Assembly (NCBI GenBank): GCA_948567375.1
Contig: OX419759.1
Coordinates: 36,867,493-36,931,492 of the forward strand
DNA length: 64,000 nt
Source of the DNA: Lunularia cruciata
Lineage: Eukaryota > Streptophyta > Marchantiopsida > Lunulariales > Lunulariaceae
Direction of reading: 5' to 3'
This document shows, piece by piece, positions 1 through 10,929 of the stretch (the first letter of the stretch is position 1; every line of letters starts with the position of its first letter). Under the pieces are notes generated by a model, which was not told the origin of the DNA, did no database searches, and was given only the letters and a program-made list of their open reading frames with translations. Made by a program: the position numbers and the translations under genes.

Positions 1-1740
1 TGTCACTTAAGAGAGGAATTTTTGACAGTTTGCATTGGATGGAAAGCCATGTGCTGTTCGAAGTTTGTGACGAAATTTATTAGACCCGTTCAAGTTCGAA
101 ATAGTATCAACAGTTCAGAGACATTCTTCCGTCAGTGAACCAGGAAGGGATGAGAACAATGGAAACCTGGTAAATAAGGTGGTGTTCAGAAATAATACGG
201 TCGGAGGGTCGCGCTGCGGCCAATATGAAGTGTCCGATCCAATTTGAATGGAGTCCGACTAGAGCACCATAGCCTCTTTGTTGAAGATAATTCTCGCTGC
301 GGCACCCGCGCTGGGTTCCTATTTCGTGGAGGGCACATTGCATTTGTAACTTGAAGGAATTTGACAACGGCTTGTCAATAACCTTTGAAGAGTCCTGATG
401 CCATAGCAATGCAAATTCTGTGTCAGATTACTCTCAGGCTGCATTTAGCTTGTTTGTATGGCCACTTTAAGGCGTTAAATTTTCTTTGATTCTGTAATAT
501 GGTGGACTTTCATAAAGAGTAGAGAGAAATCATGAATTTCACTATGATGGTTAAGCCTCAGAATATCAACAATGCTCCGATCTTGATTGCCAGTTCTCGT
601 TTCACGTACTCGTACTTTGTGCAGCAAGATGTTGACAGGGGGTTGGCAAGGATATCAGGAACGAGAATCAACGAACTCTGAGAAGGAGCATACTCAGAAG
701 AGAAAAAGAGAGATAGACCTGAACAGCCCAGCTGTTGCTGCGTCTTACGGCCCCAGATCCAGAAGTCGAAGATCCAGCTCCCATGATACTCTGAAACGAG
801 CTTCATACGGGTTCATTCCCAGCGTATACATTGTTCATTGCTTCTCTACATCCCCTTCGTTCTCCTTTTCATCACGTCCACTCCTTCACGCTTCTGCTGT
901 TGCCTCGTCCTTACCTACATTTCGGATCTCTCTCGATCCAACAAACGATGTGGCATCGACATCTCCTTGTCTCGTGCACGCACGAGTTCTTATGGAAACA
1001 TCAAGGGTGTCAGGGTACATCTTGGGATATGAACACTGCAAAGCTTCCGCGTGATTTGCTCCGTTACCTATTTTATTGTGAACTTCCAGACATTTTCTAT
1101 CTGGCACTATCGGATCTTCAATCAGCTCAGCAACAATTATCGAGGTCTGGAAACGAAACCCTGCCGGTCTTAGAATTGCGGTGAGCGAAATTGCAGTACT
1201 CCGAAGCTAAGATAGGTCATATCTGACTAGTCCAATCTCGTGACCAGGGCACAGCAGCAGGACGCAGCGATCTAGCCGGCACTTCGATAGGAATGTCCTT
1301 TGAAGGATGTCAGTAGTTTTCCTTCCCAAGGACGCCAGAGGCTGCCGAGGACATGGGTATTTGAGCCCGCAGTTTCTAGACCAAGAGAGGGAATAGAGGG
1401 CGTAGAGGGAAAACGTGATATCAAGAGGAATTGGTAAGTTCCCACGAGCGTCAGGCCAACTCAAAGTGAAAGACAGAACCTGCAATCGTAGTCTTGACCG
1501 AAAAGACTCGACGTGAGCTTCAACTGGCTCAGAAAAAGCGGGCTCGAATGTAATCGCACTTGCCCTCGCACTGATTATTGTAATGGTAAGAGACAACGTA
1601 ACAGACCAAAAATCGCCACTTTAGCGACGGTTATGTTCAGTACAGGGAAGACGACTCAAGTCTGCCCTGACTGTATGAGAGTAGCCAGATTTTACACTTT
1701 TATACGGTGTATATATGTTTCATAAATAGAATAGTAAAGT
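1..1740. other. Unrecognised higher-GC block
   Basis: This stretch has visibly more G+C and more CpG than the AT-rich DNA that follows from about 1740. Short open frames exist on both strands (587-1054 plus, 155 codons, Ser/Arg-rich; 1207-1596 minus, 129 codons), but neither shows a motif I recognise and they overlap frames on the other strand. No LTR ends, terminal repeats or rRNA/tRNA pattern were seen. It could be the edge of a host gene or promoter, or part of an element whose other end lies left of the window. I assign no function. Confidence 0.3.
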
Positions 1741-4700
1741 AATATATATATTATTTTATATCATAGTTCATAAAAATTACTATTATTGATAAATACAACG
1801 AAGAAAATAGAAATGACTTTTGCATTTGTCTCGTTTTCCCGGATTCAACCATAACATCTGCATATGTATATTGGTTGTAGGCAATAAAACAAGCCTTAAA
1901 TTTATGTGTGTGGTAAGCTGTTCATTTGCCTTAAATTTGCACTTACATGTGGTAAGCTATTTAGGCTTTAAGGACCTTTCTTACGATTGAAACATCAAAG
2001 CTTATGCTTCAAAGGACTTTTCTTCCATTTGAATGTTCTCCATGTCATATCAATCTCTCCTCATTTAACCTTTATTCTTTTTGATTATAGCTATGAACTG
2101 TTATTTTTAAATGATTGAGAAGTACATATGCAATAATTCAATTACAAACAACATAGAAGAAATAATCTCATTTTCTTATTATTTTATGTTTAAATGGTGG
2201 AAAAAGCTAAAATTGCCTCAATTGATAGATTTGTCTTATCTAACAATCACTTTAAATTGTACCGTACAAAAGATATTTGTGTTTATCTCATTCTTTAGAA
2301 AACATTCTAAAATATAATACCACTCTTAATAGTCTATCATAATATTTTGACTAATATTCATAAAATTTTGTGTAGATTATATATTTGACTATAGAAAATA
2401 ACTATACTACAAAAATGGTCAAATAATCTTATTGATTTTCATACTTCTAATTTATTACTATATTATATATGATTGATTATTTGTTATGAAGTTGCTGATT
2501 ATCTTATTGATTTATTGATTTATTGATTTATATCCTCTAGTCTATTACTGTATTGTATATACGTATTTATCATAATAGTTATTTCTTTTCTTATGCTTGT
2601 GTAGCCTTACCTAACTCTTAAATTACCACCAGTTGTTTTACCTAAACTCTTAAATTACCATCTATTTATATGTTATTCTACATGGTGTATGATTATTTGT
2701 CATATTTTCTTAGTATTACGTACAATACTAAATTGCAGTAAGTAAGTGCTAAAATTTCCTTATTTATTCAATACATTATGGTATATGATATGTAATCATC
2801 CTTTCGTCTCCTTGTGTATCATTTATACTTGAAATATATTTAGTGTAGGTATCACGTTGTTGAATTAGACATTCCACTTTACTTATTTCACATTTTTTAT
2901 TATCTTTAACACTTTTGATCGATACAAATGGGATTTGAGCTACGTATTCAATTTTTAAATTCAAATATTTATATTATATTGATAAAAAATTTCAATTTTT
3001 TTTATTCTACTCTTCTACTTCAAAAATTTTATACCACATTTTATTTGAACATTTATCATATTAGTAAATTCTTTTATGCACGGGTAATCTAGAATGCTAG
3101 AATCAAGGAGAGTGTAATAATTAGAATCTTAGAGTATGATTCTCTAAAGATTGGAAAAAATTCAAAAAAGATCTAATGATCCTTTACAATAGGAAATCCT
3201 ATGCAAAGAAACTCTTGAGGTGAGATTACTACTGATCTTGAGAAATTATTTATAGATTCTACTTGAAACTTAGAAAAGTCTACCTTTCCTCGTCCTTTTT
3301 TCTATAGATTACTACAATAGAAGATCTATTTTTAAAGATTGTCTTAAAATGTTTATTTTTTCCATCTTCTTGATGCATAAACTAATGTTGGAGAGTTTTT
3401 ACAATGTGAACATGGAAGAGTTTTAGAAGAAGATAAATCAAATTTTATGGAGGAAAAGAGGATCTAAATTCAAACTCATTAAATCTAAGAATAAAGCAAG
3501 AGAGAAGAAATAACAAATGGGTGTACTTGAGAATACATCAATAATAGACAAGGACAAGATCCATATAATTTGAAGAAAGAGAAAGAAAATGAAAATTTGA
3601 CAAAAGAACAAAGAGAGATATTTTGCTTAATTATGGGTATTACTACTATTACTTATGCTAGGTAAAGCCCTAGTAATGTTATGTGAAGTTTTAACCAAAG
3701 AAAATGTATTTAAGATAGATAACCTATTGAGTCAATCTTATACTTTTTATGGAAATATATTATGTCATTAGGAGATGGTTCACTTGCTTTTTAGCAATGT
3801 AAGAGATGTGATATTGACTTATGGAAGGCCAACCGCATAGGACACATGAAGGATGGGAAGACCCCATCAAGACAAAAGAGGTAATAGGGCTAGGTCCCAT
3901 TAGTATCAATATGAGAAATCTGCCCTATTGCACCTAAGATATCAGAGCTATGCAAGCCTTAAGGTCTACAAACAATTGGAGCATCCAAAGAAATATCAAC
4001 CTAGTGTGATTGCTCTCCTATGGATTGCATTGTCTCCTTAAATATTGACTTATGTACACAACGCCTTGACCATCTTCCTTTTCATTCCTTCAAGGAAGTA
4101 AGGAATATTTAAAAAATAACGGTTTGTCTAATGATTCACATTACATTGGTAAGAACATGATCATTTACTTAGAGCAAAATGGTTACTCATATATAATTTT
4201 TACTTCTAACTCTCATTCATAATGCCTCTTTACAAGCACAAGACAAATCCAATAAGAATTTTTTTTCATTATATGTACTCTTATCTATTGTGTTTTATAC
4301 AAGCATATTGTGCATTACTATGTGACATGTACATTGAGAACTTAAAGAGCTAGAACTCAAATTATAGATTTTTTTAGGATTATTTTGAATTAATCTAGGA
4401 TCATGGATGTGCCATATATTCAAAGGTATGTCTTTACAAGTTCAAATTGAAGATAATGTCCTTAAAATAAAAATTGAAGTGAAATAGAAATAGAAAATAT
4501 TATATCATTAATTAAAATGAAACACTATTTGCATCCAAATAACTTCTATTATAAATAAATATTAAAAAATTTTTGGGTTTTAATTATTTTGATCATACTT
4601 TAGTGATTTTACTTCTTTCTTACAATACTTGATTTTACCAAAGAAACATGTTTTAGCCAAATCCTTACATTGAGATTGGCCTAAGAAGTTTGATAACCCA

Positions 4701-7025
4701 AAATTTCCACTTCAGATTAAATGATTTCACCACTTAATGTCGATTAATTTTATAATGAGTTAAAATTTGAAGGCAAGTCACAAAAAGAGTACATAGTAGT
4801 TTTCCAACTCATTGAGATTCAAACATAGGCTATATTTTACAATTGATAAAAAAGAAGAAACATGTATGTCTACAAAATATCTACATTACTCCTTGGAAAT
4901 TGATTGCAACATCTTCAATTACGTGGTAGTTGACAATAGGGAGAAAAATATCCTACTTGTAGCTTCTACTAAAGAAGTGATACATGTTGTTTAAGATTAT
5001 GTTTACCAAGATATAGTGGGGTTTCTATAATGGTAAGTGATTGATCTAGACTTTAATAATTTCTAAAAGAGTTCTTCATTTTGATTGATATCTTAAGTGG
5101 TCCCATGTGGTCCTCAAAATTTGAAGCAAGATAGAGTGCAACATCACAATAAGTAATCTTTGCTTTCTTGAGGTATTATGCTCATACTTTCGTACCATTT
5201 TGTGTGAAACAAAAGCTTAAGTTTAACACCTTAAGCAACTTAAGCTTAAGTACAAGGCGAGTACTCCTTGCTTAGCCAACCTCAAAAACCAACAATAGAT
5301 ACTGTATCTCCAAGCTATAATCCCATCACCAAGCACTAGCTATTGAGATTAAGTATTGAGGCATGCAATGCATGCCTCTACACACACAGACAAGGACCAA
5401 GGTTACGGAAGCATTACATTCATACCTTTGCAACATGTATTAGTATGGAGTCATGAGCTTGATGCATTTCCAATCTATATTGACTATTTTTGTTTCTAAT
5501 TTATTTTAATTATTTTTGAGTTTTTTCTCTTTTTCCTTTTTATATTTATTTTTTATCATAATACTAATTTTCCTTTTCATTAGGAAATTTAAGAATATAA
5601 AGGCTACTTGATTTTTCATGGCAAGATATTTCACAATAGTAAGTAAAATTTGGTAAGGCATGCAATAAACATAAGCATCCTCTCTTACAACAAGCAAATT
5701 AAAAATTTTATATGTTGTATCTAGAATTTGTCACACACCTTTGCAATTAGAATATGTTTTAGTGTAACATTGGTCAGCTTTTGTCACTGGGAGAGAAATA
5801 TGCCATCTTATTTTGCAACCATAAAATTAGTACAGAAAGCTAAAATTGATAGATTTTGGACAAGATTTTCAACATCAATATTGAGCAAATTGCTATACCC
5901 AAGAGTTAGCAGGTTCAAGAGTTAGAGCCCATATCAAGACAACTTGCTTGATGATATATTTGTCAAAAACCTGGTGGATTGGATGCATTATGATAAACTT
6001 GTATACAAATTTGTTTATGATTCTATCTGAAATTTATGAAGTGTGATTGTTTCACTTAGGATAATTGATCCTCTTAGGACTTAGGAGAAATGTACTAATG
6101 TCCTCCTTGATATAAGGTTTTGATATGGTTTGCAAGAAACACTTTATAAGGCTTTTTTGTAGTTACTTAAGGCTAATCTAAGGACTTAACTACATGCAGA
6201 TAGTACTTTAATTCTTTTTGGTTTATACTACTTTCACCAATGTCAAAGCTAAAAAATTATGCATGATTGCAATGCAAATTTTTTGGATTGGTATGGACTG
6301 AAATTAACTATTAATATTTAACTAAGAATTTAAATATTATAATTTTTAAATTTCATAAAAATAACTTGTTAGCTGACTAAGCTTCAAAGAAGTAGCTATT
6401 TTTGGATACCAAGGATATACATATAAAGATAACTTGGATGAAATGTGCAATTTAAATGGTATTTTGTATTTAGAACAAGATGATTGTTGTGTTATATCCA
6501 AGAGAGCATCTTGAAAGTGTAAGATAAGAATCTTTGCAATGTGTAAAGCAACTCCCCAAGTCCAAGGATGAAGAAAATCTATGCATTCAAAAGGAGATGG
6601 AAAGGAAGCTGACTTGGTGGAATCCATTACAAGCTTTGAGAAACTTTATGAAGTAGAGCATCTTGCATTGTATGAATCTCTATAAGCTCAAGTTGAGTTT
6701 AAATTGCATTGTAGAACAAGCTAAAATTCCTTGTATCCATAGTTTTATCCAATACTCCATTCTTAACTAGTTTGAGCTGAAGAGTTGAGCTATATCCAAT
6801 CACAACTAGATGCTTATGAATGGGAGGAGAGCTTGTGGAGTTATATTTATCTTTACAAAGATACTAATAAGTATGTAGCCATGACCTATCTAAAAATTAC
6901 GAAGATCATAGCAAATGTCCATAAAAAATCATAATGATCTTAGTAATTATATATCAAAACATAAAATATTTTCTTTTTATTGATTTTTTCCACTATTTTT
7001 AGGAGGTTGTTATAACTCTTACCTT
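1741..7025. other. AT-rich spacer with no recognisable gene
   Basis: About 5.3 kb of strongly AT-rich DNA. Open frames are short (the longest about 93 codons, at 6346-6627 minus) and show no motif. I see no LTR ends, retroelement motifs or RNA genes. A short tandem repeat lies near 2504-2530, and a patch near 5213-5247 is rich in overlapping TTAAG/CTTAA palindromes. It probably contains old decayed repeats. Confidence 0.5.
2504..2530. repeat. Short 8-bp tandem repeat (TTTATTGA)
   Basis: Just over three head-to-tail copies of the octamer TTTATTGA. A simple microsatellite with no visible role. Confidence 0.85.
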
Positions 7026-7115
7026 TTGAAGGTACAAGACGTGCTCCCGAGGAGGCAGCCCAACTACAACGTTGGGTTTGCACAAGGCCTTGTGGGGGGC
7101 ATCGTGAAGGTCAGT

Positions 7116-7753
7116 TACCTGGTTGATCCTGCTTGTAGTCATATGCTTGTCTCAAAGATTAAGCCATGCATGTGTAAGTATAAACACTTTTGTATTGTGA
7201 AACTGCGAATGGCTCATAAATCAGTTATAGTTTCTTCGATAGTACTTTGCTACTCAGACAACCGTAGTAATTCTAGAGCTAATATGTGCACCAAGTCCTG
7301 ACTTCTAGAAGGGATGTATTTATTAGATAAAAGACCAACACGGGCTTGCCCAGTGTTTCAATGATTCATGATAACTTGACAAATCGCACTGCCTTAGCGC
7401 TAGCGATGTTTCATTCAAATTTCTGCCCTATCAAATTTTGACAGTAGGATAGACGCCTACCGTGGTGATAACAGGTGATGGAGAATTAGTGTTTGATTTC
7501 GGAGAGAGAGCTTGAGAAATGGCTACCACATCCAAGGAAGGTAGTAGGCGCACAAATTACCCAATCCCGACAAGGGGAGGTAGTGAAAATAAATAACAAT
7601 ACTGGGCTTTTACAAGTCTGGTAATTGGAATGAGTACAATCAAAATCCCTTAATGAGGATCCATTGGAGGGCAAGTCTGGTGCCAGCAGCCGCGGTAATT
7701 CCAGCTCCAATAACGTATATTTAAGTTGATGTAGTTAAAAAGCTCATAGTTGG
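7116..7753 (+). pseudogene. Truncated 18S rRNA pseudogene (5' ~640 nt)
   Basis: The block starts with the universal 18S 5' end (TACCTGGTTGATCCTG) and continues co-linearly through the universal stretch CCAGCAGCCGCGGTAATTCC (near 7681-7702) to the segment AAAAAGCTCATAGTTGG, roughly the first third of a plant small-subunit rRNA. Compared with my memory of plant 18S, it has many C-to-T and G-to-A changes at former CpG sites and a few substitutions in otherwise invariant helices. That indicates a non-functional, methylated and decayed copy. About 85 bp just upstream (7030-7115) is GC-richer and may be remnant external spacer. The match stops abruptly, and 25 bp later a retroelement LTR begins. 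A real rRNA gene would continue for about 1.2 kb more. Confidence 0.9.
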
Positions 7754-7778
7754 TGGTTTCTACAAAGATAAAAAGCAT

Positions 7779-8291
7779 CATAATATTATTAGCTAGACAA
7801 ATTAGCTAAAGGTGAAAATTGGGTTGGTAATATATTTTGAGATATTATACATAATGGTTTTAGTTGAGTGAATAAAGGAGTAACAAAAAGAGAACTTCAC
7901 TAATAGGGTAGAGATAAAAAAACATATTAAAAACTTTAGAGTCAATATTGGAGGCCTAAACAAAAGAGTTAGGCCTTGAAAATAGAATCATAGTAGCCTT
8001 GGTTGAGGAGGCTATGCCTTTACACCCCCTAAGTTTGTCATGTCAAGATATATCCAACTATACCACTTCCATTTTGTTTTGAGATTACTATAGATTCCCA
8101 AAAGATTCCCTTTGGTTAAACTTGTTTGACCAACCAATTAAAAGTAGGGCTTACATGTCACAAATCCGTGAGTCTAATCTAAGGATAGCTCTCTTGTGAG
8201 AGATCTTCTTTGCTATATAATAAAGTTGGAGTGCTCTTTTTGGACATTTGAGTATTAGGGATTTTAATCTTTTCTTCTATTTATTATTACA
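7779..8291 (+). mobile_element. Diverged solo LTR, family C type
   Basis: The sequence lines up along its length with the family-C LTRs at 20581-21188 and 34141-34741, but in the opposite orientation. Shared landmarks in order are GGTGAAAATT near the start, CAAAAAGAG..ACTTC..CTAATAG, GGAGGCCTAAA, the GATTCC..AAAGATTCC repeat, TTTGACCAACCA, a TATATAATAAAG promoter-like string near 8213, and the terminal TATTACA. No internal element sequence flanks it, so it looks like a solo LTR. I could not find a convincing target-site duplication, and the start is approximate. It follows directly on the 18S fragment. Confidence 0.65.
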
Positions 8292-9559
8292 AGAAAAAGT
8301 AGCTTTTCCAAGAGGAGATGAAAGCTATGGAGAAAGAAGTTACCAAGATCCCAAGGAAATGGAAGAAAAAATTTTAAATACTTTCTCTTATTGGGTTTTA
8401 ACCATGGAGTTCTTTTAATGCATTGAATATGCAAAAATTAGTTGAGAAACAACAAGGAAAGAGAAAGATATCCATACTACAGTCTTTTACTTACATGCCA
8501 ATTATATATTAAGAAACTTCTCTATTCTACAAGTCCACAATGGTAGTATTTTAGATCTTTCAATTGTTGTTGCCTAAAGATTTACTTTTTCTATTGTAAT
8601 TAATTATCTAGATTCTATTACCTAAAGATGTAAATTCTATTGTAGTCATATCTTATGATATAGGATTATATGCATGATTATATTCATACATATATCCACA
8701 AGAACTTATCCAAGATGATTATGGCTGCAAAGACACACTTATTATATTGATCTTTGTAATTCACATAGTTTGTAACATCATATAGATATACTTGATGAAC
8801 TTCTTGGTTAGAAAGGTTACTTGCTCGTTTTATTTGGTATACAACTTATTTTAAGAATGTTTGTGGTCCAAGAGTGAGAGATGTAGACAAAGAGCTTTTT
8901 GAACATCAAAATGTAAGATATTAATAGAGTTGTTTGATCTTTATAACATAGTCAAGAAAGGGGCATGGATTGTGATTGAGAGGTTTCAAAAATGTATTTT
9001 TGCCTTTTGTAAAGATCTTGTAAACATGTGGTACGGGAGGTGCAATAATCTTTTATGGTTGGGGTTTGAGAGGTACTCAGATTGGATTATGGGAGGTCTC
9101 TCATTACCATAATTTATTACAAAGTGTGAAAATGTTATCCTACATATTGTTTATGGGGGTCACAAGGTTTACAATGCCTTATATAAATCTTAATCAATGC
9201 AAATGGATTTGAATTTGAAATGTGTGCTAAATGTCATGTTGCAAAAAAAGAAGGTCAATCAGCAATGTTTGACACGTATCATACTTAGGAACCTCCAAGG
9301 TCCAGCCTAAAAAGCTTGTTCTCTTAAATGCGCATTGCAAAAAGAAAAAAAGAGTTTTGAAATCCATGGGCAAAAATTTGAGATCTACTTGAAGAGAGAA
9401 AGGAGAAAGGAGAATTGTGTGTAAAGTATTCAAATATGCCTCAACTTAGTGTTCATAAAGTGATATGGAAAGAAATAAATATGTATGCATATGCACTAAT
9501 CAGAATTTCAGAGGATGAGGATGAGTGGTCAAAATTGTGAGGTTATAACAAGTGGAATT
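8292..9559. other. Spacer, nothing recognised
   Basis: AT-rich DNA with no open frame over about 70 codons and no motif I can name. It may include the 5' flank of the Harbinger-like transposon that begins to be recognisable at about 9560, but no terminal inverted repeat was found. Confidence 0.4.
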
Positions 9560-10217
9560 CATGAGGTTCTATTGAGAGTTCTTGGGATTTAGAGGATTTG
9601 AGTGAAGATGACAAGAATGATATGGATAAACTGAGGAGGTGGTGGGAGAACACACATATTGAGCATTTTTTGAACTAGAGAAATTGCACTATTTGTTGTT
9701 CAAATTTGCCAACAAAAATTTCCCTACTGATTTGCTTGAAAACATTTGACTAGGATACATTATGATTCTTTTTGTGCTTTAGTAGATCTCCTCAAAAAGC
9801 ATGAGGTATTTACCAAGAAAGATGATTGAAGAACCCATGCACCTTTTGGGCTACAAGTTGCTCATGCTTTGGATAGATTTGGCCACAAAGGGAATGGTGC
9901 TTGTGTGGCAAGTGATGAATTTATGGGATAATGGTGCAAGCTCCACCTAATTAATTATGGATAAGGTTATTAAGTCAATCTTGTCTATTCTAGATAAGGA
10001 AGTGCAATGGCTTGGGATAAAGGAGAGAGCTAGGGTTTCCAATGTCTTTGCAAAAAAGATTTTTGGGATGTGTAGGATTAGTTGATAGTACATTGTTTTC
10101 TTTGGCATAGAGGCACACAATAGATGGTAAAATATTTTTGGGCAAGAAAGGATTTTTACTTGCTAAATGGTCAAATTATATGCAACAACAAGAGGAGAAT
10201 TATCCAATTTATTGGAG
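9560..10217 (+). pseudogene. PIF/Harbinger-like transposase, 5' part (split)
   Basis: Reading the plus strand in shifting frames gives a chain of motifs typical of the DDE_4 (PIF/Harbinger-like) transposases. First comes a helical DNA-binding-like stretch containing RFGHKGNGACV (about 9867-9900). A stretch ending in the LSILDKEVQW type follows (about 9980-10010). Then comes the first catalytic-Asp motif GCVGLVDSTLFSLA (about 10070-10112), followed by TIDGKIFLGKKGF, and finally NNKRRIIQFIG at 10183-10216. Several stops and at least two frameshifts make it a pseudogene. The coding match ends at GGAG|GTAAAG (10218), which resembles a 5' splice site. The rest of the protein resumes at 37053, beyond a 26 kb retroelement nest. 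The family places cut-and-paste transposases in the nucleus; the name rests on motif memory only. Confidence 0.6.
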
Positions 10218-10423
10218 GTAAAGGTTTTGGAAATTTTTTGGCTAAAGCTAAATGTTTTATTTAAAATTAAAAAGTTTAGATAATTATCCATAGAGTGTTG
10301 TGTGTTTTTGTGTTTGCAAAGAATCTCCTTATTGAATTCTCTATTACAATGATAGATGTTTCTCAAGAAAGTGTGATCTCTTCCATTGTATCTCTCATGC
10401 TATTAACTTGGACTGAACTTGAA

Positions 10424-10929
10424 TGTAAAAGACCAAGGACAGAAATAGGAGAATGGAAGATCGAAGTGAAAGATCACATTGAGATTCTTGAATGAGAGAA
10501 ATTGCAAATGCTTAGCATGAGTTTGGGCTTTGGTATTTATAGAGAGCATATAATGCTCTTGAGAAACTTCTCAAGAAGCTTCCTAAAAGCCGCCTTCTTG
10601 GAATGCAAGCCAAGCTAATCAGGAAGTTTCTCAAGAAGCTTTCTTCTAGAAGTCTTCTACTTGGCATGCAAGCTAAGCTAGTTGGAAACTTCCCAAGAAG
10701 CTTCCTTCTAGAAGCTACCTACTTGGTGTGCAAGCTAAGCTAACCGAGAAGCTTCCTAAGAAGCTTTCTCCTAGAAGTCACCATTTGGCATGCATATTAC
10801 CCAATACTTGGAAGGTACCAAATAGCTTCCTAAATGCTTCTAGAATGTTCTTATAACTCTTGGCTAATTTAGCCTATTTGCTACTTCTTTAGTCTCGACT
10901 AAATTATCTATAAACTCCATATTGTAACA
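10424..10929 (-). repeat. B1 3' LTR
   Basis: A 506-bp LTR that on the minus strand begins TGTTACAATATGG and ends GGTCTTTTACA. The TG...CA ends and overall order match the B2 and B3 LTRs. It contains the family's palindromic GAAGCTTC-type repeats upstream of a TATA box (TATTTATA read on the plus strand, near 10530). A purine-rich tract (plus-strand ATTCCCCCATTGC, 10931-10943) abuts it on the internal side, as expected for second-strand priming. Confidence 0.9.

Noticed and set aside
587-1054. 155-codon open frame read as a gene
   Set aside because: Low-complexity Ser/Arg-rich translation, no motif, overlapping frames on both strands. No support beyond being open.
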